In this document: positions 1-7,411 of the stretch, one piece after another
Layout of the letters: each line of letters starts with the position of its first letter
How positions within the stretch are numbered: position 1 is the stretch's first letter
Assembly (NCBI GenBank): GCA_030605475.1
Contig: JAUWIG010000021.1
Location: 1-52,330, forward strand
DNA: 52,330 nt
Direction: 5' to 3'
From: Planctomycetota bacterium
Lineage (GTDB): Bacteria > Planctomycetota > Phycisphaerae > Sedimentisphaerales > Anaerobacaceae
Program-made: the position numbers and the translations under genes
Notes under the pieces: model-generated
Told to the model about the DNA's origin: nothing
What the model saw: only the letters and a program-made list of their open reading frames with translations
Database searches by the model: none

Positions 1-1325
1 ACTGCGGCATACTTATCCGGCTGATTTATCACAATCGAAATGGGGATTTTTTGCACTTCAACATTAGCGGCATGTTGAGCTGTTAAGCCTGAGCGTTCCG
101 CTTCGACACAAATTGTCCCGCAATATTGGCCCGGTTCTGCATCGGGCGGTATTCTCACCCAGCAAAGCACACTTCGTCTCGTGTTTGCAGCCAAAGCGAA
201 ATCTGCTGATCTTAACGCAACCCAATTTCTTATTTGCCCATCGGCCTCTATTCGGCAGCGAACTGAAACCGTGCTTAAACACTGACTGATAGCCTGGAAT
301 CGTTTCGTTGTGAAACGCCCGGGATTTAGTGATAGATTAAGTTCTCGCGGTTTGACATCCAGTGTCTGGATACCGTCATCTGTAAAATTCTCACTCCATT
401 GTTGAGCCAAGTCATCACTTACCACAAGCTCCATGTCTTTGGTTATTTTACGGCTGTGTTTAGTTGTGCTACCGCCGTTTCTTGAACTGATCGGTTCAAA
501 GACCAGCCGCAGTTTATATTTCCCTGCCGGTATCGGCTGTGACATTACTCCGGTAAAGCATCGGCTGTGAGTGGGAAAGATTCGTCTGCGGTTTGTATAC
601 ATTGGGATAGATGCTACCCGGTGCCAGTTTCCGGAATAGAGAAACGCTTTTCCATTTGCGAGGAAAGCTACCAACCCGTCATTTTTCAACTCCGCATTGA
701 TCTTAAACGTTGGCTCGTTCTGATTTTTGGCCCCTGCCTGGCTGGTTGATTCTTCAATAACAGCTTGCTCACTGTCGAATTCTGGCAGAACTACATTGGC
801 ATCAATAACACTTCCTCGCTCGGTATAATTTCTTCTCGCAACGTGGACAAAGATGCCGGAGGCGGTCTGCAATCTGACGGCCACACCACCTTTGGACTCT
901 TGAGGGTTGCCTAATTTAACCAGAACGGCGGCCCAGTAGTCTCCATCAGCACCGGCCGGGGCCGATACCTTCCCTTCTAACTCTTTTGATTCGCCCGGCT
1001 CAAGGACAAATGGACCGCTATCGAATTCCAGCCAGTCAACTGCTGAGCGGCTGTGTCCTGCCTCCTTGACGAAAGAGAGTTTACCCTGCGGTGAGACTGT
1101 AAAATCCACTACCTCCACACTAATCGTACAGGGCTTAGTTTCGGGGCCTCTGTTTGTATTGGTTACAGTCACTGCGACAGTGGCCTGCTTTCCGGGCTTG
1201 ACCGTGACCCACTGCTGGAGCGGACTAACTGCCATTCCGGCGATAACTTCACAAGGCAGTGTCAGGAAAAAAGATGTGAGTAATGCTGCACCAATCCAGC
1301 AAATTGAATTTGGTTTCCTTCCCAT
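1..1325 (-). CDS. Exported chaperone-like / Ig-fold protein, C-terminus missing (runs off left edge)
   Basis: A reading frame stays open from ATG 1325 to the window edge (441 codons, no stop seen). The start follows AAAAGGAA at a normal distance. Residues 1-30 form a signal peptide (basic start, hydrophobic core, then ...PCEVIAGMAV). The mature N-terminus reads like the Ig-fold of fimbrial-type chaperones or NEW3/COG1470-like proteins: a segment SPLQQWVTVKPGKQATVAVT, then about 70 residues later DWLEFDSGPFVLEPGESKEL and GDYWAAVLVKL. A second beta-rich section follows, with TKRFQA and an AEPGQYCGTICVEA segment near the edge. It probably acts outside the inner membrane. It lies 88 bp beyond the stop of a small secreted beta-rich protein on the same strand, so the two may form a chaperone and subunit pair. 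The family is inferred from pattern only; a surface Ig-like protein is equally possible. Confidence 0.6.
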   Translation of the reverse strand, partial: MGRKPNSICWIGAALLTSFFLTLPCEVIAGMAVSPLQQWVTVKPGKQATVAVTVTNTNRGPETKPCTISVEVVDFTVSPQGKLSFVKEAGHSRSAVDWLEFDSGPFVLEPGESKELEGKVSAPAGADGDYWAAVLVKLGNPQESKGGVAVRLQTASGIFVHVARRNYTERGSVIDANVVLPEFDSEQAVIEESTSQAGAKNQNEPTFKINAELKNDGLVAFLANGKAFLYSGNWHRVASIPMYTNRRRIFPTHSRCFTGVMSQPIPAGKYKLRLVFEPISSRNGGSTTKHSRKITKDMELVVSDDLAQQWSENFTDDGIQTLDVKPRELNLSLNPGRFTTKRFQAISQCLSTVSVRCRIEADGQIRNWVALRSADFALAANTRRSVLCWVRIPPDAEPGQYCGTICVEAERSGLTAQHAANVEVQKIPISIVINQPDKYAA

Positions 1326-1412
1326 TTGAATTCCTTTTCATATGTAAGATGCCAACAAAAATCTCCTGCTAAAAGCTGCTTTTTTTGCCTGCTTTATTGA
1401 AGCTAAACTCTA

Positions 1413-1952
1413 TTAATCACTTGTCCAGATGGCCGTAAGGGTCTGCGTCGCGCTGTAGGCTCCCGAATTAGGTACCTCAGCGGCAGGGCAAGTCGCCTGG
1501 ACGTGTAATGTGATATCAACATTTCCATCACCGTCGAAGTGTGTCACGGCCGATGGAGTACTGAGGAACGAATTGTACTCCGTCCAGGTATCCACATCCG
1601 TGCCACCTGTGGCACTGGCTCCATCGCCATCGTATATCAGCTTGTACTTCGTGACGAGGTCGTCGACTGGAGCGCCTTTAGACAACTGAGCCGTCGTCGT
1701 CTGGTCTGCGTCAATCTCAAAATTACAGTTTGTGTAGATTGTCTGTGTTTCATTAGCATCCGGGGCATCAGCCTGAGCGTTAATGGCGGTCAGGGTAATA
1801 TCTGTGAAGTTACCTGCCCATTCCATAATCGGATTGACAGTTACGTATATGTCACATGTGGCTGTATCATTAGGTTCTGCGGCCATTGCCAAATTAGGAA
1901 TAAGACACAACGCTACCGCTGCCAGTAGCAAAACCTTAGCTAAAATTTTCAT
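1413..1952 (-). CDS. Small secreted beta-rich protein (pilin/coat-like), paralogue of 2481-3014
   Basis: The product has 179 residues with a clear signal peptide (MKILAKVLLLAAVALC...LAMAAEP). The mature part is acidic and rich in Thr, Asp and Ala. It ends in a strand SGAYSATQTLTAIW, resembling the last strand of fimbrial or spore-coat-U-like beta sandwiches. A GAGAGG ribosome-binding site lies 8 bases before ATG 1952. It shares with the divergent gene at 2481-3014 the segments AQLSKGA, LVT-YKL-YD, W-EY-SFL and YSATQTLTA-W, so the two are paralogues. Mature cysteines could form a disulphide. The chaperone-like gene lies downstream on the same strand. Function is unknown; a surface subunit is the best guess. 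Confidence 0.75.
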   Translation of the reverse strand: MKILAKVLLLAAVALCLIPNLAMAAEPNDTATCDIYVTVNPIMEWAGNFTDITLTAINAQADAPDANETQTIYTNCNFEIDADQTTTAQLSKGAPVDDLVTKYKLIYDGDGASATGGTDVDTWTEYNSFLSTPSAVTHFDGDGNVDITLHVQATCPAAEVPNSGAYSATQTLTAIWTSD

Positions 1953-2081
1953 AATTTAACCTCTCACTCATAATTCATCCCCCACTTCCTAATTCACCAC
2001 AATACTTCGTTTTTACACCACAGCTATATATTTTCATATTTTCGCTATCGGTCTTATCAGATTGCCACTTTACGCAGATTT

Positions 2082-2119
2082 GCCTTTTCGCAGTTAGTTT
2101 CCAAGCCTTTTCGCAGTTA
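2082..2119. repeat. 15-bp direct repeat pair
   Basis: GCCTTTTCGCAGTTA occurs at 2082-2096 and again at 2105-2119, 23 bp apart (about two helical turns). It lies in the divergent region before two paralogous secreted-protein genes, so it could bind a regulator. This is read directly from the sequence; the role is inferred. Confidence 0.7.
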
Positions 2120-2223
2120 TTTGCAATACATTCCCTGGTGTTTGGCATTTTTATAGGACCAGCGAGGTTTGTAAGTCCTGTACATAAAGGCGGAAGTGTG
2201 CGCTGTTTTTGAGCAAAGATTCA

Positions 2224-2255
2224 GGACTATAGTCCGTATATCTGTTATAGTCCGT
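2224..2255. promoter_or_regulatory. Palindrome and repeated half-site, possible operator
   Basis: GGACTATAGTCC at 2224-2235 is a perfect 12-bp palindrome. TATAGTCCGT, which overlaps it from 2229, recurs at 2246-2255. The site is about 130 bp upstream of the -35 of the plus-strand promoter. A dimeric regulator site is plausible but unproven. Confidence 0.35.
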
Positions 2256-2383
2256 CCGTCAACAGTTTTGCTGTATTCGGCTGTTGCCGTGAGGTGATAT
2301 ATCTGCTTTTTATAAAACAAGTTACATCATTTTCAATTACAGTTCTAATAAGTCCTATAAATCTGATTCCTTTTCGAATTTTC

Positions 2384-2413
2384 TTGACTTTTCTTTCCTG
2401 ATTCTGGTATAAT
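2384..2413 (+). promoter_or_regulatory. Sigma-70-type promoter with extended -10
   Basis: TTGACT (2384-2389), an 18-bp spacer and TATAAT (2408-2413), with TG at 2405-2406 giving the extended form TGnTATAAT. It lies 67 bp before the ATG of the secreted-protein gene at 2481. This is the best housekeeping promoter in the window and contrasts with the sigma-54 and sigma-28 promoters of the flagellar genes. Confidence 0.75.
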
Positions 2414-2480
2414 ACAGTCTGATTTATCTGACGCTTTCAGGAAGTAGCTTAATTGGCTAAAGGAAGAAGGGGGTTGGAGG

Positions 2481-3014
2481 ATGAAAAGCTGTTTGTTTAT
2501 CACGGTACTGGCGGTATTTGCCTTGTCATTGGTGCCGAATCCGGTGTTGGCCGGCCAACCGTCTGTCAGCGCCACGTGCCATATATCGTGCACTGTCGCA
2601 GAGGTCGCAGAGTGGTCAGAGGGAAGTTTTCCGGCCATCAAGCTCCCTGAGCTTACCCCCCAGAACGAACAAGCTTCCGGCAGCTCGAGACTTTACCTTT
2701 ACACGAACAGAGACGTGAAAATCACCGCTGATAACTCAGATGCGGCTCAACTTTCAAAAGGTGCCCTCCATAAGCTCGTTACAGAGTACAAGCTGGAGTA
2801 TGATGCCTCCGGAGTAAACGAAACGGGTGGCAGCACGGCGGAGTGGAGCGAGTACGATTCTTTCCTCAGTAAAGGTTCAACAGTGGCGCATGTTTCTGGT
2901 GATGGAGCCGTCGAGGTCATTTTGTCAGTCAGGGCTTCCAAAGGAACCGAACGTCCCGTGGATTCAGGTGAGTACAGCGCTACGCAAACCCTTACAGCCT
3001 GCTGGAAGTCGTAA
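2481..3014 (+). CDS. Small secreted beta-rich protein, paralogue of 1413-1952
   Basis: The product has 177 residues with a signal peptide (MKSCLFITVLAVFALSLV...VLAGQ). It keeps the paralogue landmarks: ATCHI-CTV near the mature start, AAQLSKGALHKLVTEYKLEYD mid-protein, WSEYDSFLSKG, and a terminal SGEYSATQTLTACWKS. Purine-rich GGAAGAAGGGGG lies before ATG 2481; GGAGG directly touches the ATG and is too close to be the ribosome site. The frame is well preserved, but the protein is more basic than its partner. It likely faces the periplasm or cell surface. Transcription would start from the extended -10 promoter at 2384-2413. Nothing ties it directly to the flagellum. Confidence 0.75.
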   Translation: MKSCLFITVLAVFALSLVPNPVLAGQPSVSATCHISCTVAEVAEWSEGSFPAIKLPELTPQNEQASGSSRLYLYTNRDVKITADNSDAAQLSKGALHKLVTEYKLEYDASGVNETGGSTAEWSEYDSFLSKGSTVAHVSGDGAVEVILSVRASKGTERPVDSGEYSATQTLTACWKS

Positions 3015-3216
3015 TCGACGTTTCCCCCGATAGCATGGCCCACCATCCAGGTTTTCCGAATAAGATAGTGCGGCGGGTGTGCAGGCCAAAACTAAAATCA
3101 ATGTCGATTTGAATGAATTGACAAACTTAGGCTGGCACAGTTTGGTTATCCGGCCAGCAGCGGTGAAAGAGGCAGTTCTTTTGTGGTGTGCAACGGCGGT
3201 GCGGCAGGACGCGATT

Positions 3217-3576
3217 TTAGCCGGCGATTGCCTTCCAACTGCGATTAAGCTCTTCCATCAAAGTGATTACTTCACGAATTATTTGAGGGTCGTGCTTTAT
3301 ATTTGCCTCGGATAAGCGATTATTCATAAAGCAATAGAGCTTGCGAAGGTTGGTGGCTATTTCGCCTCCGGCGTCCATATCCAGAATCGCATTGAGCTCG
3401 TTGATTATGTCCTGAGCTCTGTTTATGTATCGGCCCTTTGCTTCATAGTTATTCGCCTCCAATTCCTCGAGCGCCAATTTCATAAATTTGATTGCGCCGT
3501 CATAAAGCAATACGATGAGGCGACCTTTGCTTTGTGTGGTAACAGCGGTGTCTTGATATGCTGTGAATCCGTTCAT
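3217..3576 (-). CDS. fliS: Flagellin export chaperone FliS
   Basis: The product has 119 residues, the usual FliS length. It starts MNGFTAYQDTAV and continues with the family segment LIVLLYDGAIKFMKLA, followed by helices NYEAKGRYINRAQDIINELNAILD, and a C-terminal LMEELNRSWKAI. FliS is cytoplasmic; it binds the C-terminal helices of newly made flagellin, stops premature polymerisation and delivers it to FlhA. GGAG lies 7 bases before ATG 3576. It sits directly downstream of the flagellin gene on the same strand, so it is probably read through from flagellin or made from a promoter in the 229-bp gap. No promoter is clear in that gap. Confidence 0.95.
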   Translation of the reverse strand: MNGFTAYQDTAVTTQSKGRLIVLLYDGAIKFMKLALEELEANNYEAKGRYINRAQDIINELNAILDMDAGGEIATNLRKLYCFMNNRLSEANIKHDPQIIREVITLMEELNRSWKAIAG

Positions 3577-3742
3577 AGTACTACTCCGTTATATGTTTGA
3601 AAAGGTTTAAGCCTTGATTATAACTTTTCAAATGGATTACTGCTCTCCGCTTTCGCGGGCATAAGCTTCGCAGGGATGACGGTTACTTCTGAGTAGCCGA
3701 ACGGCGTTGCTTTGTTTCCCGGATGTTTAAGTATGGGGAGAA

Positions 3743-3781
3743 GACCGTTGCTTTGCGCCACAGTCATCTCCCCCAACGGTC
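3743..3781 (-). terminator. Hairpin between flagellin and fliS
   Basis: GACCGTTG (3743-3750) pairs perfectly with CAACGGTC (3774-3781) around a 23-base loop. It begins 24 bases beyond the flagellin stop. There is no U-run, and GGGGAG/CTCCCC (3735-3740/3768-3773) offers an alternative pairing. It may limit read-through into fliS or stabilise the abundant flagellin mRNA 3' end. The rest of the 229-bp gap shows nothing else firm. Confidence 0.35.
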
Positions 3782-3805
3782 GTTCAATATTCGGATGCTG
3801 CTACG

Positions 3806-4621
3806 TTATCTGAGCAGTGTCAAGGCCATTTGAGGTATTGAATTAGCCTGTGCCAGCATAGCTGTACCGGCTTGTGCCAATACCTGGTTTCTGGTCATCG
3901 CTGCCATTTCGGTAGCCACATCGACATCCGAGATACGTGATTCGGCTGCTACCAGATTCTCGGCCTGGATGTCAAGAACCGATACGGTGCCTTCCAGACG
4001 GTTCATCTTGTAACCGAACGCGGCGCGAGAGGTATCTTTGGTGCTGATTGCGGTGTCCAGAGAGGTCAAAGCCCCCTTGGCACTATCTACGTTGGCGATG
4101 GTCAGACCCGTAATAGCAAGGCCGCCCGAAGCACTGGTCATATTGGCACCCTCGACTTCAATCAAGTCGGTCGTACCACCGAAGTGAATCGATACTGTAG
4201 CAGAATTGTCGAGCATTGCGATGCTGTTAAACTTGGTTGAAGTTGCGATACGGTCGATTTCCTGGCGCATTTCGTCGAACTCACTGTTCATAATGGCTCG
4301 CTGGTCAGACGAATACGAACCCGTAGCTGCCTGCTCAGCCAGCTGTTTCATACGCACGAGGGCGTCGTCGACAACTGCCAGAGCACCTTCCATTGTCTGC
4401 AACATACTGATGCCGTCCAGTGCGTTACGGGTACCCTGCTGCAGTACAGCGATGTCGGCCCTCATCAACTCACGGACAGCCAGACCGGCTGCATCGTCCT
4501 TTGCACTGTTGATGCGCAAGCCGGATGACAACCTTTCGACAGATCGGGCCAGGGCGTCATAACTTGTCCCCAAGTGCCGAGCAGCATTTGCTGCCATAAT
4601 GTTGTTCTTAATTGCTAACAT
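3806..4621 (-). CDS. fliC: Flagellin (short filament protein)
   Basis: The product has 271 residues with a complete flagellin core. The N-terminal D0/D1 region (1-~140) begins MLAIKNNIMAANAARHLG and holds LSSGLRINSAKDDAAGLAV and the long helix EMRQEIDRIATSTKFN. The C-terminal D1/D0 region (~185-271) has ESRISDVDVATEMA, NQVLAQAGTAMLAQAN and a terminal LTLLR. The middle is only ~45 residues (TVSIHFGG...TGLTI), so the surface domains D2/D3 are essentially absent. AAGGAG lies 8 bases before ATG 4621, and a sigma-28-like promoter lies at 4744-4770. It is secreted through the flagellar export channel with FliS. With so little surface protein, glycosylation by the enzymes encoded at 25002-49105 could supply most of the filament surface (inference). 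Confidence 0.95.
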   Translation of the reverse strand: MLAIKNNIMAANAARHLGTSYDALARSVERLSSGLRINSAKDDAAGLAVRELMRADIAVLQQGTRNALDGISMLQTMEGALAVVDDALVRMKQLAEQAATGSYSSDQRAIMNSEFDEMRQEIDRIATSTKFNSIAMLDNSATVSIHFGGTTDLIEVEGANMTSASGGLAITGLTIANVDSAKGALTSLDTAISTKDTSRAAFGYKMNRLEGTVSVLDIQAENLVAAESRISDVDVATEMAAMTRNQVLAQAGTAMLAQANSIPQMALTLLR

Positions 4622-4743
4622 ATTTTTGACTCCTTAAAAAATACTAATCAAACCTTTTTCTTTTTTAGGCCCTGCCAAGCCTCCTTCATCAGAAAGTTTA
4701 GCGTGCAACAGGCACACCGTGCAAAATATGCTTTCAATGGGCA

Positions 4744-4770
4744 TTATCGATTAAGAACAGGATGGACTTA
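4744..4770 (-). promoter_or_regulatory. Sigma-28-like (FliA) promoter of flagellin
   Basis: Read on the minus strand: TAAG, 15 bases, ATCGATAA, against the enterobacterial consensus TAAA-N15-GCCGATAA. The -10 box ends 122 bp before the flagellin ATG. The fliD promoter at 24948-24974 has the same form, TAAG-N15-AGCGATAA, with identical spacing, which strengthens both calls. The remainder of 4622-5050 holds no clear gene. Confidence 0.7.
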
Positions 4771-5050
4771 AGAAGTTTCTTTATGGAAAATGGCTACAGA
4801 ATAGTTGGACCTGTAATATTGTTGCTGCGGACACTGATATTGCAGATGAGCTGTTAGAGATGTCGAAAAAATCGAGAAAGTTTATGAAAAATGAGGTGAT
4901 TTGCCTGGAAATTTGCAAAATCGGCGGATTCGACGTGGGACGAAGTCCGTATGCAGTAGTACAGTTTTTGAGATAGCTTCTTATCCCTGATGGATTTGAT
5001 GACAAAAGGGTGATTTCTACTCAGATTAGGTGGGACAGGAGGGGATTTGT

Positions 5051-6886
5051 CTACATCAACATATTTATGGAGTTGTTGGTAACAAGCATCTCCTGTGGTT
5101 CGTCAATGCGCTGGTAGCCGTTAGCATTTGTCAGCCATTCGTTGGTCCCGATGTTATCTGGATTGTAATTGTTGTCTTCGGCTGAGCCGTTGCGGCCGGA
5201 CCAGCCGTCCTGCAGCAATTGGTCTTTAAGGAGCTGCTGCTCTGAATGGTCTTCTGTGAGTACTACTTCGAGCCGTTTTATCTGAATGCCGGAATCTGCA
5301 AGGTTTTGGATTATCTGTGGCAGTGCCTGCTGTATCTCTGCCCTGGTTTGTGCGTTACTGACCTGCAGTAATCCGGTGATTTGGTCCTGCTGCTCCTGGA
5401 ATTTTATAATGACCTTGCCCAATTCCGGCGGGTTTAGGCGAATGGTTATTTGCTGGTCGCCGCGGCGTAGAGAGGTATAGATAGATTCCTGAATCTGTTC
5501 GTTAACGCCCGTGAAGACATCGCTTGATGAAGCATTACCGGCGGGCTTTGGAGCCTGTGGAGAGGCGGATGATTGCTCTGTAATTGGGGTCTGGACGTTG
5601 CTGGTAGAGAGCATCTGTTCGGTGTGGCCGGCATCTGAATCAGAGCTATTGTTGGAGGTCGAGTTGCTGCGGTCTTTCGCTTGGGTGGATATCTGGAGCT
5701 GTTGCAGGTTCAGGTCCTTGAAGAGTGGTTCGCCTGAGGGAGCGGTGCCCTGCTTTGTGCCATTATCGTGCGACGACTCTGAAAGTGCAGAGCTATGCTG
5801 ATTTGCATCGGCTTTACTATTGGTTGGTTTCTCTGCTACAGGGGCGGATTTTTCCGAGCCAATGCCGACAAGTCGAGACTGGGAATCAGAAGGTTTTTCC
5901 TGAACCGCAGTGAAGTTGTCATTTAATATAGGTGCTTTTTGGTCGCCGGAAACGACTGGTTTGTCTGCTGTATGCGGTTTTTCGGCTGCACTGGAAGCTT
6001 CGGGCGTCAATTCTTTTCCGCTCAATTGGGCTGTTTTTTGGCTGCCTTGGGCAGCCGAATTGCCCCCAGTTGCCGGTTTTTTGCCGGCAATGGTCGTTTT
6101 GCTGCCATTGTTGAGTACTTCGGCCGTCAGTTCTTCGCTACTTTCCCGTGAGGAGTGTGCTTTTGTGGCTGTAACTATTTCATTTGATGCAGGTGTTTTA
6201 TCGATGTTTTCACCCCCTCCAGACCGATTATTGGTGGTAAGCGGCTCCTTAGGGGCGTTAGGTAAAACGGTTTTAAGCCCAATTTTGCTCTGGTCAACGG
6301 CTGATTGTCCAGCACCAAAAAGACCCTCCGCTGCGCTGCGTTTTGGTGCTGTATTGTGCTGTGATGTGGCGGGTACTATCTGGCCAAGTTTTGTAGGGGC
6401 GGGTTTGGCAGTTTGTCCTGCGGCAAGATTGGATTTGGAGACTATTAAATCAGCGAGCAATTGGGCAGATTTATTCATAACTTCTGGTTTGACAAGCACT
6501 TTTGTGGCATCTTCGTCTTTGCCGGTCGCCACGTCCAAAGAGTCCTGAGCCGAGTGAGAGTCTGCTGAATTCGGCTGGGTGGTTGCGGCGGAGGTGGGGC
6601 TTTGCTCTTGTGATTTTGTGTTGTCCTGGGGTTCGCGGGGCGTTTGCGTCGCTGTCTTTTCACCAAGCGTATAGCTAAAGTCCTGCGTCTGCTGGCTGGT
6701 AGGCTCATTTTGGGCGTTAATGGCGGTATTATCGGTCGTTGTTTTTTCCTGGGCATTAACGGTGTGTGGGTTATCAAGCGTGGCCTGGGCAAATTGTTTT
6801 GTATTTTTGGTTGCTGCGGGCCTTGGTGAAGCTGGACCGGTACTGGGTACGAACATATTGTTGACTGCCAACGAACCAGTATCCAT
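5051..6886 (-). CDS. fliK: Flagellar hook-length control protein FliK
   Basis: The product has 611 residues from ATG 6886. The frame is open to 7018, but a sigma-54 promoter at 6924-6939 places the transcript start near 6913, and AGGGGA precedes ATG 6886. Residues 1-~450 are long, low-complexity and rich in Ser, Thr, Gln, Ala and Lys, as expected for the molecular-ruler part. The conserved C-terminal hook domain begins near residue 460 (VNEQIQESIYTSLRRGDQQI, then IRLNPPELGKVIIKF and a heptad-like ALPQIIQNLADSGIQIKRLEV). FliK is exported, measures the hook and switches FlhB substrate specificity. Hook genes flgD and flgE, usual neighbours of fliK, are not beside it. Confidence 0.9.
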   Translation of the reverse strand: MDTGSLAVNNMFVPSTGPASPRPAATKNTKQFAQATLDNPHTVNAQEKTTTDNTAINAQNEPTSQQTQDFSYTLGEKTATQTPREPQDNTKSQEQSPTSAATTQPNSADSHSAQDSLDVATGKDEDATKVLVKPEVMNKSAQLLADLIVSKSNLAAGQTAKPAPTKLGQIVPATSQHNTAPKRSAAEGLFGAGQSAVDQSKIGLKTVLPNAPKEPLTTNNRSGGGENIDKTPASNEIVTATKAHSSRESSEELTAEVLNNGSKTTIAGKKPATGGNSAAQGSQKTAQLSGKELTPEASSAAEKPHTADKPVVSGDQKAPILNDNFTAVQEKPSDSQSRLVGIGSEKSAPVAEKPTNSKADANQHSSALSESSHDNGTKQGTAPSGEPLFKDLNLQQLQISTQAKDRSNSTSNNSSDSDAGHTEQMLSTSNVQTPITEQSSASPQAPKPAGNASSSDVFTGVNEQIQESIYTSLRRGDQQITIRLNPPELGKVIIKFQEQQDQITGLLQVSNAQTRAEIQQALPQIIQNLADSGIQIKRLEVVLTEDHSEQQLLKDQLLQDGWSGRNGSAEDNNYNPDNIGTNEWLTNANGYQRIDEPQEMLVTNNSINMLM

Positions 6887-6923
6887 ACAATATCCCCTAC
6901 AAAACCAACTTACCCCGATATTC

Positions 6924-6939
6924 AGCAACCGGCGTGCCA
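6924..6939 (-). promoter_or_regulatory. Sigma-54 promoter of fliK
   Basis: Minus-strand TGGCAC-GCCGG-TTGCT, an exact match to the -24/-12 consensus TGGCAC-N5-TTGCW. The expected start is near 6913, 27 bases before ATG 6886. Confidence 0.85.
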
Positions 6940-7121
6940 GCAGTTGTTGGCAAACTCCTGATAAATGATAAGTGTTTACCAATACAGGAGTTACGAGCGT
7001 TGAAAGATAGCGATTCATTGAAAATGCCCTGCCGTTGGCTGTGGTTGCGGCGAAATATTCCCAGGTTGAGGAAAGAATTTCCGGTTTGTGTTATGAGCGG
7101 GACCCCATTTTGCGATACGTC

Positions 7122-7159
7122 GGGTTCCCATTTCGCAAAAAGTTGCGAAATGGTGACCC
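7122..7159. repeat. Dispersed inverted repeat, copy 1 (long hairpin)
   Basis: GGGTTCCCATTTCGCAA (7122-7138), loop AAAG, then TTGCGAAATGGTGACCC (7143-7159): 17-bp arms matching at 15 positions. Related copies occur at 36932-36969, 43806-43841 and 46949-46984. Extra half-arms flank it (GGGACCCCATTTTGC near 7100 and GATGGGAACCG near 7166). This copy is intergenic; the others lie in coding sequence. Confidence 0.8.
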
Positions 7160-7345
7160 TGGCAAGATGGGAACCGAGGTGAATCGAAAGAGTTTGCCAG
7201 CGGTGTTGATATGTAAAAAAACACGCCTGGTTGTATAGAATCCTGACGCCTCCGGTGCTATCTGAAGAGGCGATATTCGAGCTTTGGGCGGTTTTTCGCG
7301 TCAATTAGGCGGTTAATATATTGAAAACGGGCGATTTTAAGGAGC

Positions 7346-7361
7346 TGGCACGATTATTGCT
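7346..7361 (+). promoter_or_regulatory. Sigma-54 promoter of the flgB operon
   Basis: TGGCAC-GATTA-TTGCT, an exact -24/-12 match. The expected start is near 7372, 40 bases before the flgB ATG. It probably drives flgB through motB', about 9.4 kb. Confidence 0.88.
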
Positions 7362-7411
7362 AATCTTTTGTTGCGCAGACAAAGTTCGTACAGAGATATT
7401 GGGAAAGCCAG

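Larger units (their letters stand above)
1953..2480. promoter_or_regulatory. Divergent intergenic region between the two secreted paralogues
   Basis: This 528-bp region has no convincing gene. Toward the plus-strand gene it holds a strong sigma-70-type promoter (2384-2413). It also has a 15-bp direct repeat (GCCTTTTCGCAGTTA at 2082-2096 and 2105-2119), a perfect 12-bp palindrome GGACTATAGTCC (2224-2235) and a repeated TATAGTCCGT (2229-2238 and 2246-2255). A sigma-28-like TAAA-N16-ACCGATAG lies on the minus strand at 2045-2072, 93 bp before the 1413-1952 gene, but its spacing is one base longer than in the flagellin and fliD promoters. The short open frames here have no ribosome sites and no protein-like character. 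Confidence 0.5.
6887..7411. promoter_or_regulatory. Divergent fliK / flgB control region
   Basis: These 525 bp hold no gene. They contain two outward-facing sigma-54 promoters (6924-6939 minus, 7346-7361 plus) and a long hairpin repeat (7122-7159) with further half-arms at 7097-7119 and 7162-7175. An interrupted inverted repeat TCAAT (7301-7305) ... ATTGA (7320-7324) lies just upstream of the flgB promoter. The ~400 bp between the promoters is where upstream sites for a sigma-54 activator would be expected. Confidence 0.6.

Noticed and set aside
2345..2641. 98-residue minus-strand open frame
   Set aside because: It covers the promoter and signal-peptide region of the secreted protein gene on the other strand and has no ribosome site or domain.
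3079..3315. 78-residue plus-strand open frame downstream of the secreted protein
   Set aside because: Overlaps the end of fliS in antisense and has no protein-like features.
4681..4740. CGGTGTGCCTGTTGCA-type sigma-54 element before flagellin
   Set aside because: Only GG-N10-GC and TTGC match. The sigma-28-like element at 4744-4770 is a better fit and matches that of fliD.
4755..4976. Plus-strand open stretch with protein-like composition (ADTDIADELLEMSKKSRKFMK) opposite the flagellin promoter region
   Set aside because: No ATG, GTG or TTG near its beginning, no ribosome site and it overlaps the sigma-28 promoter. At most a gene remnant.
5910..6548. 212-residue plus-strand open frame opposite fliK
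   Set aside because: Antisense of low-complexity fliK; composition is a mirror of the fliK codons and there is no ribosome site.
6887..7018. N-terminal extension of fliK to ATG 7018
   Set aside because: It would start upstream of the sigma-54 promoter at 6924-6939 and adds no family similarity.
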